Program-made: the position numbers and the translations under genes
Assembly (NCBI RefSeq): GCF_003073175.1
Contig: NZ_QBBX01000015.1
Coordinates: 24,001 to 88,000, forward strand
Length of the DNA: 64,000 bases
Direction of reading: 5' to 3'
Source of the DNA: Peribacillus acanthi
Lineage (GTDB): Bacteria > Bacillota > Bacilli > Bacillales > DSM-1321
Notes under the pieces: generated by a model
Database searches by the model: none
Told to the model about the DNA's origin: nothing
What the model saw: only the letters and a program-made list of their open reading frames with translations
Shown here: piece after piece, positions 23,809 through 32,779 of the stretch
Layout: every line of letters begins with the position of its first letter
Position numbering within the stretch: position 1 is the stretch's first letter

Positions 23809-24420
23809 ATGCAAAACAAAAAAAGACTTATCCTTTTGTTAAGTACAGCTCTATTAGCATTGGGTGGAATCTACTTTTCTACAACAAGTGCTTATAAACT
23901 ATTGATGGGCTACGGCATGTATCAGTGGGACAAGCATGTCAAAGCAGAATCTGTTCAGAAGGATCCTGAAGTCAATGTTATAAAACAAAAGGAAGAACCT
24001 CTTTATATATTGAAACCTCAAGTAGGGGAATTGATGGGAGAGCTGTCCATTCCAAAGCTAGACGAAACACTGCCAATTTATCATGGAACAGATGAAGATG
24101 AACTCGAAAAAGGCGTTGGGCACTTTGCTCAATCTGTATTACCTGGTGAAATCGATAATTCTGTATTATCAGGTCATCGTGATACAGTATTCAAACGTCT
24201 TGGAGAAGTAGGCAAGGGTGATACACTAGTAGTGAAAACTTCTGCAGGCACCTTCACTTATAAAGTAAAGCGAGTAAGAATTGTGGACAAGGATGATCGG
24301 ACCGTAATTGTTCCAAAGCCAAAAGCTACTTTAACATTAACAACTTGCTATCCTTTCAATTTCATCGGCAGTGCCCCACAACGGTACGTACTTGTCGCCG
24401 AACTGAACTCGAAACAATAA
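23809..24420 (+). CDS. Class D sortase
   Basis: Membrane transpeptidase that should cleave the neighbouring protein at its MPETA site and attach it to the wall. The 203-aa protein has an N-terminal signal-anchor (KRLILLLSTALLALGGIYFS), then the sortase barrel with catalytic His in LSGHRDTVF, Cys in LTLTTCYPF and Arg in APQRYVLV. The pairing with an LPXTA-like substrate and the size fit class D. It starts 2 nt after the substrate gene and is followed by a terminator, a self-contained two-gene unit inserted between hisZ and yvoF. Confidence 0.9.
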   Translation: MQNKKRLILLLSTALLALGGIYFSTTSAYKLLMGYGMYQWDKHVKAESVQKDPEVNVIKQKEEPLYILKPQVGELMGELSIPKLDETLPIYHGTDEDELEKGVGHFAQSVLPGEIDNSVLSGHRDTVFKRLGEVGKGDTLVVKTSAGTFTYKVKRVRIVDKDDRTVIVPKPKATLTLTTCYPFNFIGSAPQRYVLVAELNSKQ

Positions 24421-24423
24421 AGT

Positions 24424-24457
24424 GAGAAATGGGGTACTGCCTCATTTCTCTTTTTTA
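24424..24457 (+). terminator. Terminator of the surface protein-sortase unit
   Basis: GAGAAATG pairs with CATTTCTC around an 11-nt loop and is followed by TTTTTT, directly after the sortase stop. Confidence 0.85.
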
Positions 24458-24613
24458 TACTTAAATAAGGAATGTATTGGAAGCAATGAAGTAAATCGAC
24501 GTTGTTTCGAATGTTAGGAATAGTGTTCGACAGCACTAGCTTTTTGATGTTTAGATTTCTGTGTAGCGGGGAATTAGGGAAGTAGAAAAAATAAAGAGTA
24601 TGAGGTGAACACT

Positions 24614-24757
24614 ATGACTGCAAAACAACAGCAAGAACAATTTTTTGAGATTCTGAAAAACACTTACGATATTTCGACTACAAAGGACGATATTACATTG
24701 GATGAAGTTATCTCTACATTGAAGTCAAATTTAAGTTCCATTTTGGAAACAAACTAA
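24614..24757 (+). CDS. Small hypothetical protein, 47 aa
   Basis: ATG at 24614 with GAGGTG six nucleotides upstream opens a 47-codon frame, MTAKQQQEQFFEILKNTYDI then STTKDDITLDEVISTL and a short tail. It is acidic, soluble and probably helical, with no membrane segment. A strong terminator begins at the stop codon, supporting an independent short mRNA. I do not recognise the family. Confidence 0.6.
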   Translation: MTAKQQQEQFFEILKNTYDISTTKDDITLDEVISTLKSNLSSILETN

Positions 24758-24793
24758 AGGGCTTGCTCTCAATACTGAGGCAAGCCCTTATTT
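24758..24793. terminator. Bidirectional terminator between the 47-aa ORF and yvoF
   Basis: GGGCTTGC pairs with GCAAGCCC around a 13-nt loop; T-rich tracts lie on the exit side of both strands. Confidence 0.85.
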
Positions 24794-25342
24794 TTACTCG
24801 TTGTATGAAGACTGATAAATCGGATCTTCTTTCCAACGTTCTTTCATCTGCTCTGCTGTATATATGACTCTCATCGGATTTCCGCCTACAAACGCACCAG
24901 GGGGAACATCTTTGTGAACAAGCGTCCCAGCAGAAACGATACTACCATCTCCGATTTTCACACCAGGTAAAATGGTGGAGTTTGCACCAATCATGACTTC
25001 ACTTCCGATTTCAACGTCCCCTAAACGATATTCCTTAATTAAATATTCATGAGCTAAAATCGTGGTATTGTATCCAATTACCGTATTACGCCCCACCGAT
25101 ATTTTTTCCGGAAACATCACATCTAGCATGACCATTAAAGCAAACGAGGTTTGATCGCCGACTTTCATCCGTAAGAATGTCCGATACAACCAATTTTTCA
25201 TCCCTAAAATTGGCGTATAGCGGGCAAGCTGAATAACTGCGAAATTTTTGACCACTTTCCAAAATGGAACAGTCTTATAAACATGCCAAAGCGAATTGGC
25301 CCCTTCTACTGGAAATCGAGATGTTCTCCTCAATGCATTCAC
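24794..25342 (-). CDS. yvoF: Left-handed beta-helix acyltransferase (YvoF-like)
   Basis: Acetyltransferase of the maltose/galactoside/CysE type, 182 aa. Hexapeptide repeats run from about residue 70 to 165, e.g. VEIGSEVMIGANSTILPG and VKIGDGSIVSAGTLVHKD, ending in the typical PPGAFVGGNPMRVI. The N-terminal 60 residues are basic and helical. Acceptor is unknown. Last gene of the hprK-lgt-yvoD-ppaX-yvoF cluster, 16 bp after ppaX. Confidence 0.85.
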   Translation of the reverse strand: MNALRRTSRFPVEGANSLWHVYKTVPFWKVVKNFAVIQLARYTPILGMKNWLYRTFLRMKVGDQTSFALMVMLDVMFPEKISVGRNTVIGYNTTILAHEYLIKEYRLGDVEIGSEVMIGANSTILPGVKIGDGSIVSAGTLVHKDVPPGAFVGGNPMRVIYTAEQMKERWKEDPIYQSSYNE

Positions 25343-25358
25343 CGCACTTTATTCATAA

Positions 25359-26012
25359 TCACTTAGATTTCACATTCAATATTTCAAGCAAATCACTCAT
25401 GTGATCAAGCATATAATCTGGATTGTATTCTTCCAGATACTCTCTTCCCTTCATCGTCCAAGCAACTCCAACAGAGAGAGTACCCGCATTCTGACCTGCA
25501 ACCACATCATGGTGATTGTCACCGACCATCATCGATTCAGATGGCTCGGACCCAAGCAGCTTTAACGCTTTAAGAAGTGGTTCTGGATCTGGCTTTGCTT
25601 TTTCCACATCGTCCAAACCAATGACCACATCAAAAAATGTATCTAGCCTACAATGCTTCAATCCTCTTAAAACTGTATTACGGATTTTAGTAGAAACAAT
25701 CGCAAGCTTATAGCCCGCTTTATGAAGGGCCTCCACTGTTTCATAGACTCCTTCAAATTCCGTCACTAATAAGTCATGATTTTTCAAATTGTGTTCCCGA
25801 TATCGAAGAATCATCTCTTCCACTCTCTCTGGATCGACAGAGTAAAAGCTGTCGCGAAGAGGTGGACCAATGAAAGGTAGGATATCTTCTTTTTTATATT
25901 TTTCAGGATAGTAATGATTTAGAGTTTCCATAAAGGAAGCAATAATCAAGTCATTAGTGTTAATCAATGTTCCGTCTAAATCAAATAATATCGTTGTGAT
26001 GTTATGCTTCAT
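25359..26012 (-). CDS. ppaX: Pyrophosphatase PpaX
   Basis: HAD-superfamily phosphatase of 217 aa. In B. subtilis PpaX hydrolyses the pyrophosphate that HprK makes during dephosphorylation of HPr-Ser-P. HAD motif I is [13 protein letters not shown], motif II VSTK, and motifs III/IV are in [13 protein letters not shown] and [13 protein letters not shown]. It overlaps yvoD by 11 nt and lies in the same cluster as hprK, which supports this role over a generic phosphoglycolate phosphatase. Confidence 0.92.
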   Translation of the reverse strand: MKHNITTILFDLDGTLINTNDLIIASFMETLNHYYPEKYKKEDILPFIGPPLRDSFYSVDPERVEEMILRYREHNLKNHDLLVTEFEGVYETVEALHKAGYKLAIVSTKIRNTVLRGLKHCRLDTFFDVVIGLDDVEKAKPDPEPLLKALKLLGSEPSESMMVGDNHHDVVAGQNAGTLSVGVAWTMKGREYLEEYNPDYMLDHMSDLLEILNVKSK

Positions 26013-26949
26013 AGGTGATTTCCTCTCTTTTTGCCATTTCTACTCGTTTCCAAACATAGGCAACGACCATCGTTAATACAAAGGCTGTTACGAGTCGAAT
26101 CAAGAATAATGGAAGGATGGGAATTCCTAGTGGCAGGAAAATCAAAGTATCCTCTACCACCGCGTGGCACGCAACCAAGAAGATAAAAGCCAAAGTAGCA
26201 TCCTTTTTACTGACTCCGTCTTCCTTAACCGCTTGAATCATGACACCTGCTCCATAAGCCAATCCAATGACTAACCCTGTCACTAGAGTAGGAGATGTAT
26301 TTTCTTTCATCCCTAGCAGCCTCGTAACTGGAGCCATCTTCTTTGAAAAAAGCTCCATCCATTTCAAATCTCTAACCATTTGAATGATGATCATTAACGG
26401 AATAACGATTAGTGCCAGCTGTAAAATACCAAACGATGCTTTTTGTAGCCCCTCTAAAATAATGGGAATAATTCCTTCCACCGCTTCCGTTTGCTTACTA
26501 ACAAACCCATATTGGGCAATCTCCCCTCCGCCTTTCCAGACAAGGTTGATCACAAAAGCGGATACGATCGCCAATCCGAATCGAACTAGTAGGATGACCC
26601 ACATCTTCACTCCAACCTTCACGGCCACGCTCGTTTCTACTAATATGTTATGAGAAAACGAAAGCATGACGGCAAGAATGAACACTTCCTTCACTGTTAA
26701 GTCAAGGGACAAGATCGCTCCAATCCCAGCATATAAATTTAAGAAATTACCGACTACTAACGGAATAGCCGCTTCCCCAGACAATCCAATTAGCTTCATC
26801 ATTGGGGCAATTATTTTCACAATCCAATCCAAGATGGGTGTGTATTTCAATACTGTCACAATGAAGGTAATTGGAAAGATAATTTTCCCTAATGTCCATG
26901 TTGTCTTTAATCCAGAGGCAAGCCCGTTTTTAAAAGTGCTCTTGTTCAT
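26002..26949 (-). CDS. yvoD: Membrane protein with nucleoside-recognition (Gate) domains (YvoD-like)
   Basis: A 315-aa polytopic membrane protein. Two Gate-type halves can be made out, with repeated [14 protein letters not shown]-like and [17 protein letters not shown] segments and [13 protein letters not shown] mirrored by [12 protein letters not shown]. This resembles the spore-maturation and nucleoside-permease Gate families. Substrate unknown. Lies between lgt and ppaX. Confidence 0.82.
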   Translation of the reverse strand: MNKSTFKNGLASGLKTTWTLGKIIFPITFIVTVLKYTPILDWIVKIIAPMMKLIGLSGEAAIPLVVGNFLNLYAGIGAILSLDLTVKEVFILAVMLSFSHNILVETSVAVKVGVKMWVILLVRFGLAIVSAFVINLVWKGGGEIAQYGFVSKQTEAVEGIIPIILEGLQKASFGILQLALIVIPLMIIIQMVRDLKWMELFSKKMAPVTRLLGMKENTSPTLVTGLVIGLAYGAGVMIQAVKEDGVSKKDATLAFIFLVACHAVVEDTLIFLPLGIPILPLFLIRLVTAFVLTMVVAYVWKRVEMAKREEITYEA

Positions 26950-26971
26950 TCTTGGTCCTCTCCCTGCCTCT

Positions 26972-27784
26972 TTAGGATTCTAAATATCCTTCTTTAGAAT
27001 AACCTTTCAAACGTCGGATAGCGATTAATCCTACTGCTATGACAATTAGAACAATAGAAATCACTTGTGCGATGCGCAGTGTATCAGTCAACATTAAACT
27101 ATCTGTACGTAACCCTTCTACAAAGAAACGTCCGATGGAATACCAAATGACATATCCAAGGAACAATTCCCCTCTACGCAAGTTGACTCGGCGTAATAAT
27201 ATCAGAATGATAACACCTGCGATATTCCATAACGATTCATATAAAAAAGTCGGGTGATAATAGAGACCATCTATATACATCTGATTAATAATCCATTCAG
27301 GAATCATTAAATTTTCTAAAAACGCACGGCTCACTTCTCCTCCATGGGCTTCTTGATTCATGAAGTTCCCCCAGCGGCCAATTGCTTGCCCTAACAAAAT
27401 GCTAGGTGCTGCAATATCAGCTAGCTTCCAGAAGGAAATATTTCTTTTCTTAGCAAAGACAATCGCTGTAATGACTGATCCAATCAATGCACCGTGAATA
27501 GCGATTCCACCGTTCCAAATTTTAATGATATCCCCCGGATTTTGAGCATAATAGTCCCATTGGAAAATCACGTAATAAATTCGTGCAGATATAATCGCGA
27601 TCGGCACTGCATAAAGGATTAAGTCTAAAAACGTTTCTTTTTGTAGTCCTCTTCTTTCCGATTCCCTCATCGCTAAAATCAATGCTAACACGATTCCAGC
27701 TGTAATGATGATTCCATACCAATGAATTTGCAATGGTCCAAGGTCGAGTGCAATCGGATTTAATGGTCGAATCTCGCTCTCCAT
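26972..27784 (-). CDS. lgt: Prolipoprotein diacylglyceryl transferase
   Basis: Integral membrane enzyme that moves diacylglycerol from phosphatidylglycerol to the lipobox cysteine. The 270-aa protein carries the Lgt signature [15 protein letters not shown] around residue 140, the conserved YGI and HGALIG segments, and about seven membrane spans. ATG after AGAGGTAAAACAG. Operon neighbour of hprK, as in B. subtilis. Confidence 0.96.
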   Translation of the reverse strand: MESEIRPLNPIALDLGPLQIHWYGIIITAGIVLALILAMRESERRGLQKETFLDLILYAVPIAIISARIYYVIFQWDYYAQNPGDIIKIWNGGIAIHGALIGSVITAIVFAKKRNISFWKLADIAAPSILLGQAIGRWGNFMNQEAHGGEVSRAFLENLMIPEWIINQMYIDGLYYHPTFLYESLWNIAGVIILILLRRVNLRRGELFLGYVIWYSIGRFFVEGLRTDSLMLTDTLRIAQVISIVLIVIAVGLIAIRRLKGYSKEGYLES

Positions 27785-27809
27785 CTGTTTTACCTCTTTC
27801 TATCATGTA

Positions 27810-28745
27810 TTATAGGTCTTCGTGATCTCCTTCTTCGATCACTTCTGACAGCTTACTAGAAAATTGCTGCGCTGCATTCATGCCCATCCGCTTCAAACGG
27901 AAGTTCATGGACGCCACTTCAATAATGACAGCTAAGTTTCGACCTGGTCGTACAGGGACTGTCAATTTTGTAATATCCGTATCAATGATTCTTTGAGTCT
28001 CATCCTCAAGACCAAGTCGGTCATATTGTTTATTTTTCTCCCATAACTCCAAATTAATAATTAATGAGATTCGTTTATTACTTCGAACGGCACCCGCGCC
28101 AAACAAGGTCATTACGTTGATAATTCCAAGTCCGCGAATCTCTAAAAGATGTTCGATTAGTTCAGGAGCAGTCCCAATCAGGGTATCCTGGTCCTCTTGA
28201 CGGATTTCCACACAATCGTCAGCCACTAAACGATGACCTCTTTTCACAAGCTCCAACGCCGTTTCACTCTTACCAACACCACTTTTACCAGTAATAAGAA
28301 CACCCACACCATATATATCGACCAATACTCCATGCACTGCAGTTGTCGGTGCAAGCTTACTCTCCAGATAATTGGTCACCCTACTAGAAAAACGCGTCGT
28401 TTTCATATTTGAACGAAGAACAGGCACTGATTCACGCTCGGAAAACTCGATCAACTCTTCAGGAACTTCAAACCCTCTTGTCACAATTATTCCCGGTGTG
28501 ATGTCGGTACATAGTTTTTCCATCCGGTGCCTTTGTTCAGATTTAGTCAACGTATCATAGAAAGACAGCTCGGTCTTCCCAATCAACTGTATGCGTTCAG
28601 CAGGATAATATTCAAAAAATCCAGCCATTTCAATGCCTGGACGATTAAGATCACTCGTAGTAATGGAACGATTTATTCCCTCTTCACCACTCACTAATTC
28701 CAGGTCAAACTTCTCCATCAAATCCTTTGTTCGAACTTTTGGCAT
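27810..28745 (-). CDS. hprK: HPr kinase/phosphorylase
   Basis: Bifunctional sensor enzyme that phosphorylates HPr and Crh on Ser46 with ATP or PPi and reverses this with phosphate. The C-terminal half has Walker [15 protein letters not shown] and the HprK signature [29 protein letters not shown] lies between. [13 protein letters not shown] from ATG 28745 matches known N-termini; the ATG at 28751 abuts the ribosome site. Length 311 aa. First gene of the lgt/yvoD/ppaX cluster. Its target Crh is encoded at 8.1 kb. Confidence 0.96.
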   Translation of the reverse strand: MPKVRTKDLMEKFDLELVSGEEGINRSITTSDLNRPGIEMAGFFEYYPAERIQLIGKTELSFYDTLTKSEQRHRMEKLCTDITPGIIVTRGFEVPEELIEFSERESVPVLRSNMKTTRFSSRVTNYLESKLAPTTAVHGVLVDIYGVGVLITGKSGVGKSETALELVKRGHRLVADDCVEIRQEDQDTLIGTAPELIEHLLEIRGLGIINVMTLFGAGAVRSNKRISLIINLELWEKNKQYDRLGLEDETQRIIDTDITKLTVPVRPGRNLAVIIEVASMNFRLKRMGMNAAQQFSSKLSEVIEEGDHEDL

Positions 28746-28944
28746 GGTCATCCCCCTTTTGAAGCTTCTTTAGTACATTTATATTATCATTATTTATGAA
28801 GTAAAGAAAACTCGCTGATTGTCTCCCAAGCTACCACTCAAAACTCCCTCCTTACGAATCCCATATTACTTTTAAAGTATTAAGAATGAATGAATAAATG
28901 AAAAACTCACTCTAGACTCCTACCATTTTCTTTTAAATCCCTTC

Positions 28945-28981
28945 ACTGGTCTAGACATCTAGCTTACTAAATTGATACACT
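28945..28981 (+). promoter_or_regulatory. NagR (dre-type) operator and nagA promoter
   Basis: ACTGGTCTAGACATCT at 28945-28960 is close to the NagR/DasR consensus ACTGGTCTAGACCAST. It overlaps a plausible -35 TAGACA (28952-28957), with -10 TACACT at 28976-28981 after 18 bp. Repressor binding would block polymerase directly. Confidence 0.7.
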
Positions 28982-29002
28982 ATTAAAAAAGGAGGAATCT
29001 TC

Positions 29003-30169
29003 ATGACCATTTCAGTCATAAAAAATGCGGACATCTATGCAGAACATGGAGTTATCTCAAATGGGTTTATATATATTCAAAACGGAAAATTGCTGGCTGT
29101 TTCCCAATCCGAATTAGACTTTAAAACGGATGAAGAAATTTCCTTACCTGCTGGCCTTAAAATTGTTCCCGGGTTCATTGATATTCATATCCATGGTGCG
29201 AACGGTGCGGATGCCATGGATGGCACGGAAAAATCTTTGAAAACCATGAGCTCTTTCTTGCCTAGCGAAGGGACCACCAGTTTCTTGCCCACCACGATGA
29301 CACAAAGTCCAGAAGAGATAGAGACTGCCTTACGATGTATTCATCAATTTTCAAACAGCGATTACGATGGAGCCGAAATTATTGGGGTCCATTTGGAAGG
29401 CCCTTTTATTAACCCTTCTAAACGTGGCGCACAACCAGATACCCATATTAAGCAACCTGATCTAGACCTGTTCATGAAATGGCAGGAAGCATCGGGTAAT
29501 ACTATTAAACTCATCACGCTTGCACCTGAAATGGAAGGAGCCCTCCCAGTCATCCAAGAACTTTGCCGTAATGGAGTATGTGTTTCAATCGGACATTCAG
29601 ATGCCACCTACGAAGAAGTGGTTGCCGGGATCGAAGTCGGTGCTTCCCACGTCACTCATTTTTTCAATGGAATGAGTGGTCTTCATCATCGTGAACCAGG
29701 AGTCGTGGGCGCCGGCCTACTTCGAAAGGAGCTTACTGTTGAACTGATATGCGATGGCATCCATTTTAACCAAGACTTAATCCATCTCGTCTTACAATCG
29801 AAAGGATTGGACCGAATTGTACTGATTACTGATTCGATGAGGGCGAAGGGATTAAAGGATGGACAATATGAACTTGGTGGGCAAGCCGTTTACGTTAACG
29901 ACAACAAAGCTACGTTGAAAGACGGTACGTTAGCTGGAAGCATCGTCAGTATGATGGATTGTATACGTTTAGTACATTCCGTAACTAACCTGCCATTCGA
30001 AGACATCATCAAGCTTGCAACCCATAACCCTGCCAAACAAATTGGAATGTTTGATCGAAAAGGGAGCATCTCTCAAGGTAAGGATGCTGATTTAGTTGTA
30101 CTAAATGATCAGTTAGATATAGTGATGACCATTTGCAGAGGTAAAATCGTTTATCATAAACCACTTTAA
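29003..30169 (+). CDS. nagA: N-acetylglucosamine-6-phosphate deacetylase
   Basis: First step of GlcNAc-6-P use, yielding GlcN-6-P and acetate. The amidohydrolase barrel shows HIHGANG (metal His pair), GVHLEGPFI with the metal-binding Glu, SIGHSDATY, THFFNGMSGLHHREPG and the catalytic Asp in ITDSMRAKG. Length 388 aa, ATG behind AAAGGAGG. First gene of nagA-nagB-nagR behind a NagR-like operator. Confidence 0.96.
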   Translation: MTISVIKNADIYAEHGVISNGFIYIQNGKLLAVSQSELDFKTDEEISLPAGLKIVPGFIDIHIHGANGADAMDGTEKSLKTMSSFLPSEGTTSFLPTTMTQSPEEIETALRCIHQFSNSDYDGAEIIGVHLEGPFINPSKRGAQPDTHIKQPDLDLFMKWQEASGNTIKLITLAPEMEGALPVIQELCRNGVCVSIGHSDATYEEVVAGIEVGASHVTHFFNGMSGLHHREPGVVGAGLLRKELTVELICDGIHFNQDLIHLVLQSKGLDRIVLITDSMRAKGLKDGQYELGGQAVYVNDNKATLKDGTLAGSIVSMMDCIRLVHSVTNLPFEDIIKLATHNPAKQIGMFDRKGSISQGKDADLVVLNDQLDIVMTICRGKIVYHKPL

Positions 30170-30187
30170 TGAAGCGAGGTTCATGAG

Positions 30188-30919
30188 ATGGCAATTCAAA
30201 TTATTAAAGCTAATGATTATGAAGAATTAAGTGCACTTGCTTGTAAAAAGATTGCTGATATTATTACCCAAAACCCATCGGCTGTATTAGGTTTGGCAAC
30301 CGGAAGTACACCAGTAGGATTATATAAAAAGTTAATTGAAAGTTATCAGAAGGAAAACCTTTCTTTTAAAGAAGTTAGAACAGTAAATTTAGACGAATAC
30401 ATTGGATTACCTAAAAATCATCCCAATAGCTATCACACTTTCATGAAAAATATCTTTTTTTCACAAATCGATATTCTAGAAAGCAACACGCATATTCCTG
30501 ATGGAACTGCGACTGACTTAGAAGAAGAAGGCTTAAGCTATGAAAGGCTGATTCAAGCTTTAGGTGGCATTGACTTGCAAATTTTAGGAATAGGACATAA
30601 TGGTCATATTGGCTTTAATGAACCTGGCACTAGTTTTCATGAACAGACACATCTTGTAGAGCTAACTGACAGTACAAGAAAAGCAAATGCCCGTTTCTTT
30701 CCATCACTAAATGATGTTCCTAAACAGGCTATCACGATGGGAATCGGCACCATTTTAAAAAGCAAGGAAATTCTCTTGCTTGCATCAGGATCTTCAAAGG
30801 CAGATGCTGTGAAACAATTGCTATCAGGAGAAGTCTCGATTGACTTCCCAGCTTCAGCCTTAAAAAACCATCCTTCAGTCGCTCTAGTCGCAGATAAAGA
30901 GGCACTTTCCCTAATGTAG
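30188..30919 (+). CDS. nagB: Glucosamine-6-phosphate deaminase
   Basis: Converts GlcN-6-P to fructose-6-P and ammonia, linking amino sugars to glycolysis. The 243-aa protein shows LATGSTPVGLYKKL (phosphate binding), TVNLDEYIGL with a catalytic Asp, and GIGHNGHIGFNEPGT. The short form, without the allosteric C-terminal tail of enterobacterial NagB, is normal for Bacillus. It starts 18 bp after nagA. Confidence 0.96.
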   Translation: MAIQIIKANDYEELSALACKKIADIITQNPSAVLGLATGSTPVGLYKKLIESYQKENLSFKEVRTVNLDEYIGLPKNHPNSYHTFMKNIFFSQIDILESNTHIPDGTATDLEEEGLSYERLIQALGGIDLQILGIGHNGHIGFNEPGTSFHEQTHLVELTDSTRKANARFFPSLNDVPKQAITMGIGTILKSKEILLLASGSSKADAVKQLLSGEVSIDFPASALKNHPSVALVADKEALSLM

Positions 30920-30936
30920 CCAAAGGAGGAATCTCA

Positions 30937-31662
30937 TTGATTAACAAGCAATCTCCAGTCCCTATCTATTTTCAGTTAGAAGAGTGGATGAAGCAGCAAA
31001 TAGAGGATGGTAAATGGAAGGCAGGCAGAGCCATTCCTTCCGAACGCGAGCTGTCCGAACAGTTTAAAGTAAGTAGGATGACCGTTCGTCAAGCTCTTGC
31101 CAATTTAGTTCAAGAAGGAATCCTTTTGAAGAAAAAAGGATTAGGAACTTTTGTAAAAGAACAAAAGTTAGAGCAGGTACTTCTTGGTCTGACCAGTTTT
31201 TCAGAAGAAATGTTAAAGAGAGGCATGACCCCAAAGAGTATATTAATAAACTTTGAGAAAATCACAGCCAATCCCCTCGTAGCTAGTCAATTAGCCATTC
31301 ATACAAACGAAGAAGTTTTTCGAATTGAAAGAATCCGACTTGCAGATGATGTTCCCATGGCCTTTGAAACTGCATACCTTCCTGCACATCTATTTGGAGA
31401 GATGACAAAAGAGGATGCTTATGGGTCACTATATGACTATTTGCAAACACAAAAAGGGCTCAAAATCCAAGAAGCTAAACAGGATATAGAAGCCTTGCTA
31501 GCTGATACTAGGTTAGCAGAGTTTCTTCAAATTAAAGTAGGGGCGCCAATCCTACAGATTACAAGAACTGCATACCTACAAACCGGTACTCCTTTTGAAT
31601 ATGTTCGAACCGCATTTAGAGGAGATCGATACCGTTTTAATCATCAAGTAACCAGATATTGA
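30937..31662 (+). CDS. nagR: GntR/HutC-family repressor NagR
   Basis: A 241-aa regulator with an N-terminal winged helix (IPSERELSEQFKVSRMTVRQ) and a C-terminal UTRA domain (residues about 90-235) that in B. subtilis NagR binds GlcN-6-P or GlcNAc-6-P. TTG start six nucleotides after AAAGGAGGA. Third gene of the nag operon; the operator at 28945 is its likely target, so it should control itself. Confidence 0.93.
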   Translation: MINKQSPVPIYFQLEEWMKQQIEDGKWKAGRAIPSERELSEQFKVSRMTVRQALANLVQEGILLKKKGLGTFVKEQKLEQVLLGLTSFSEEMLKRGMTPKSILINFEKITANPLVASQLAIHTNEEVFRIERIRLADDVPMAFETAYLPAHLFGEMTKEDAYGSLYDYLQTQKGLKIQEAKQDIEALLADTRLAEFLQIKVGAPILQITRTAYLQTGTPFEYVRTAFRGDRYRFNHQVTRY

Positions 31663-31751
31663 ATTCGCCTAGGAATAAAGAGGAAGCCCGCCCCTTTTTC
31701 ACCTTCTAATCATATAATAAGTTAGATTCTATCCAATAGAGGTGATCTTTG

Positions 31752-32462
31752 ATGAAAATTGTACTCGACGCTGGCCACGGATACGAAACGCAAGGGAAGC
31801 GTTCTCCCGATGGAATGAAGGAATATGAATTCAACCGAAAAGTCGCACTTTTTGGTAGGGATTTGCTGTCTCAATACGAAGGAGTAGAAGTAATTTTCAC
31901 TCACTCGGATCAGGATGATGTTCCTCTCCAAACAAGGACGAGTAAAGCGAATTCAAGCCAGGCAGACCTATTTATTTCGATTCATGCAAATGCTTATGGA
32001 AGCGGTGGGTGGAGTAGTGCTGAAGGTATTGAAACCTACGTTTACACAAGTCAACCAAAGGAAGCCATGTCATTTGCTCAAAAAGTGCATCAAAATCTCA
32101 TAGTAGCCACTGGATTAGAAAACCGAGGAATTAAAACCGCTAACTTTCATGTATTGCGTGAAACACATATGACCGCTATATTGGTCGAATGTGGCTTTAT
32201 GACAAATAAAGAGGAAATCAAGCTGTTAAGAAGTGAAGTTTATCAAAAGACTTGTGCAGAGGCCATTGTAAAAGGAGTGGCACAGTTTTATAAATTAAAA
32301 AAGAAACAGTCAAGCCCTACTGCAGTTAAAACTCCATCTAGAAAATCTTCCACATCACTCTACAAAGTTCAACTTGGAGCATTCCAAAGCCAGGATGCTG
32401 CAGAAAAAATGGCCAATGAACTGAAAAAAGCGGGGTATGAAGCCATTGTAGTTAAAAGCTAA
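31752..32462 (+). CDS. N-acetylmuramoyl-L-alanine amidase with short SPOR tail (CwlC-like)
   Basis: Zinc amidase (Amidase_3) that cuts the lactoyl-peptide bond of peptidoglycan. Zn ligands are seen in LDAGHGYETQG, the Glu of GMKEYEFNRK and FISIHANAY, and the catalytic Glu in ILVECGFMTN. A Ser/Lys/Thr linker leads to LYKVQLGAFQSQDAAEKMAN, the first half of a SPOR domain that stops after about 36 residues, roughly half the usual size. There is no signal peptide, as in mother-cell lysis amidases such as CwlC. ATG 31752 sits after AGAGGTGATC. Confidence 0.85.
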   Translation: MKIVLDAGHGYETQGKRSPDGMKEYEFNRKVALFGRDLLSQYEGVEVIFTHSDQDDVPLQTRTSKANSSQADLFISIHANAYGSGGWSSAEGIETYVYTSQPKEAMSFAQKVHQNLIVATGLENRGIKTANFHVLRETHMTAILVECGFMTNKEEIKLLRSEVYQKTCAEAIVKGVAQFYKLKKKQSSPTAVKTPSRKSSTSLYKVQLGAFQSQDAAEKMANELKKAGYEAIVVKS

Positions 32463-32472
32463 GAGGATGAAA

Positions 32473-32560
32473 AAACCACTCTACTTTGAACTGCCCCAAT
32501 TGTTAGACATAACTAACAATTGGGGGCATTTCAATACTGCAGAGTGGTTTAATTTTTTTA
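32473..32560. terminator. Long compound hairpin terminator, amidase / PspC gene
   Basis: The outer stem AAACCACTCT/AGAGTGGTTT encloses a second stem CCCCAATTGTTAG/CTAACAATTGGGG, with TTGAA/TTCAA pairing between them. The whole arm is about 35 nt, followed by AATTTTTTT on the plus strand. It separates convergent genes. Confidence 0.8.
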
Positions 32561-32758
32561 TAGAGATTCATTACTGTTTGGAAGAATAAACACTAACAAT
32601 CCGTATAGCACCAATAAAGGAAACACACCTGATGTAATTAATGCTACTGCAAACAAGACACGCAATATTGTACTATTCAAGCCTGCATATTCTGAGAGTC
32701 CTCCAATAACTCCAGCTAATTTCCGATTATACTTTGATCGAGTCAGTTTCTTTGACAC
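32558..32758 (-). CDS. yvlC: PspC-domain membrane protein (YvlC-like)
   Basis: A 66-aa protein with the PspC core: basic KKLTRSKYNRKLAGVIGG, then LSEYAGLNSTILRVLFAVAL and two closely spaced hydrophobic segments. PspC proteins sense or relay envelope stress. GTG 32758 (MSKKLTRSK) is preferred because GAGAGGTG lies at good distance; GTG 32767 abuts that site. It is downstream of the yvlA and yvlB homologues, an envelope-stress-type cluster. Confidence 0.85.
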   Translation of the reverse strand: MSKKLTRSKYNRKLAGVIGGLSEYAGLNSTILRVLFAVALITSGVFPLLVLYGLLVFILPNSNESL

Positions 32759-32779
32759 ATGGATCACCTCTCTTCAATT

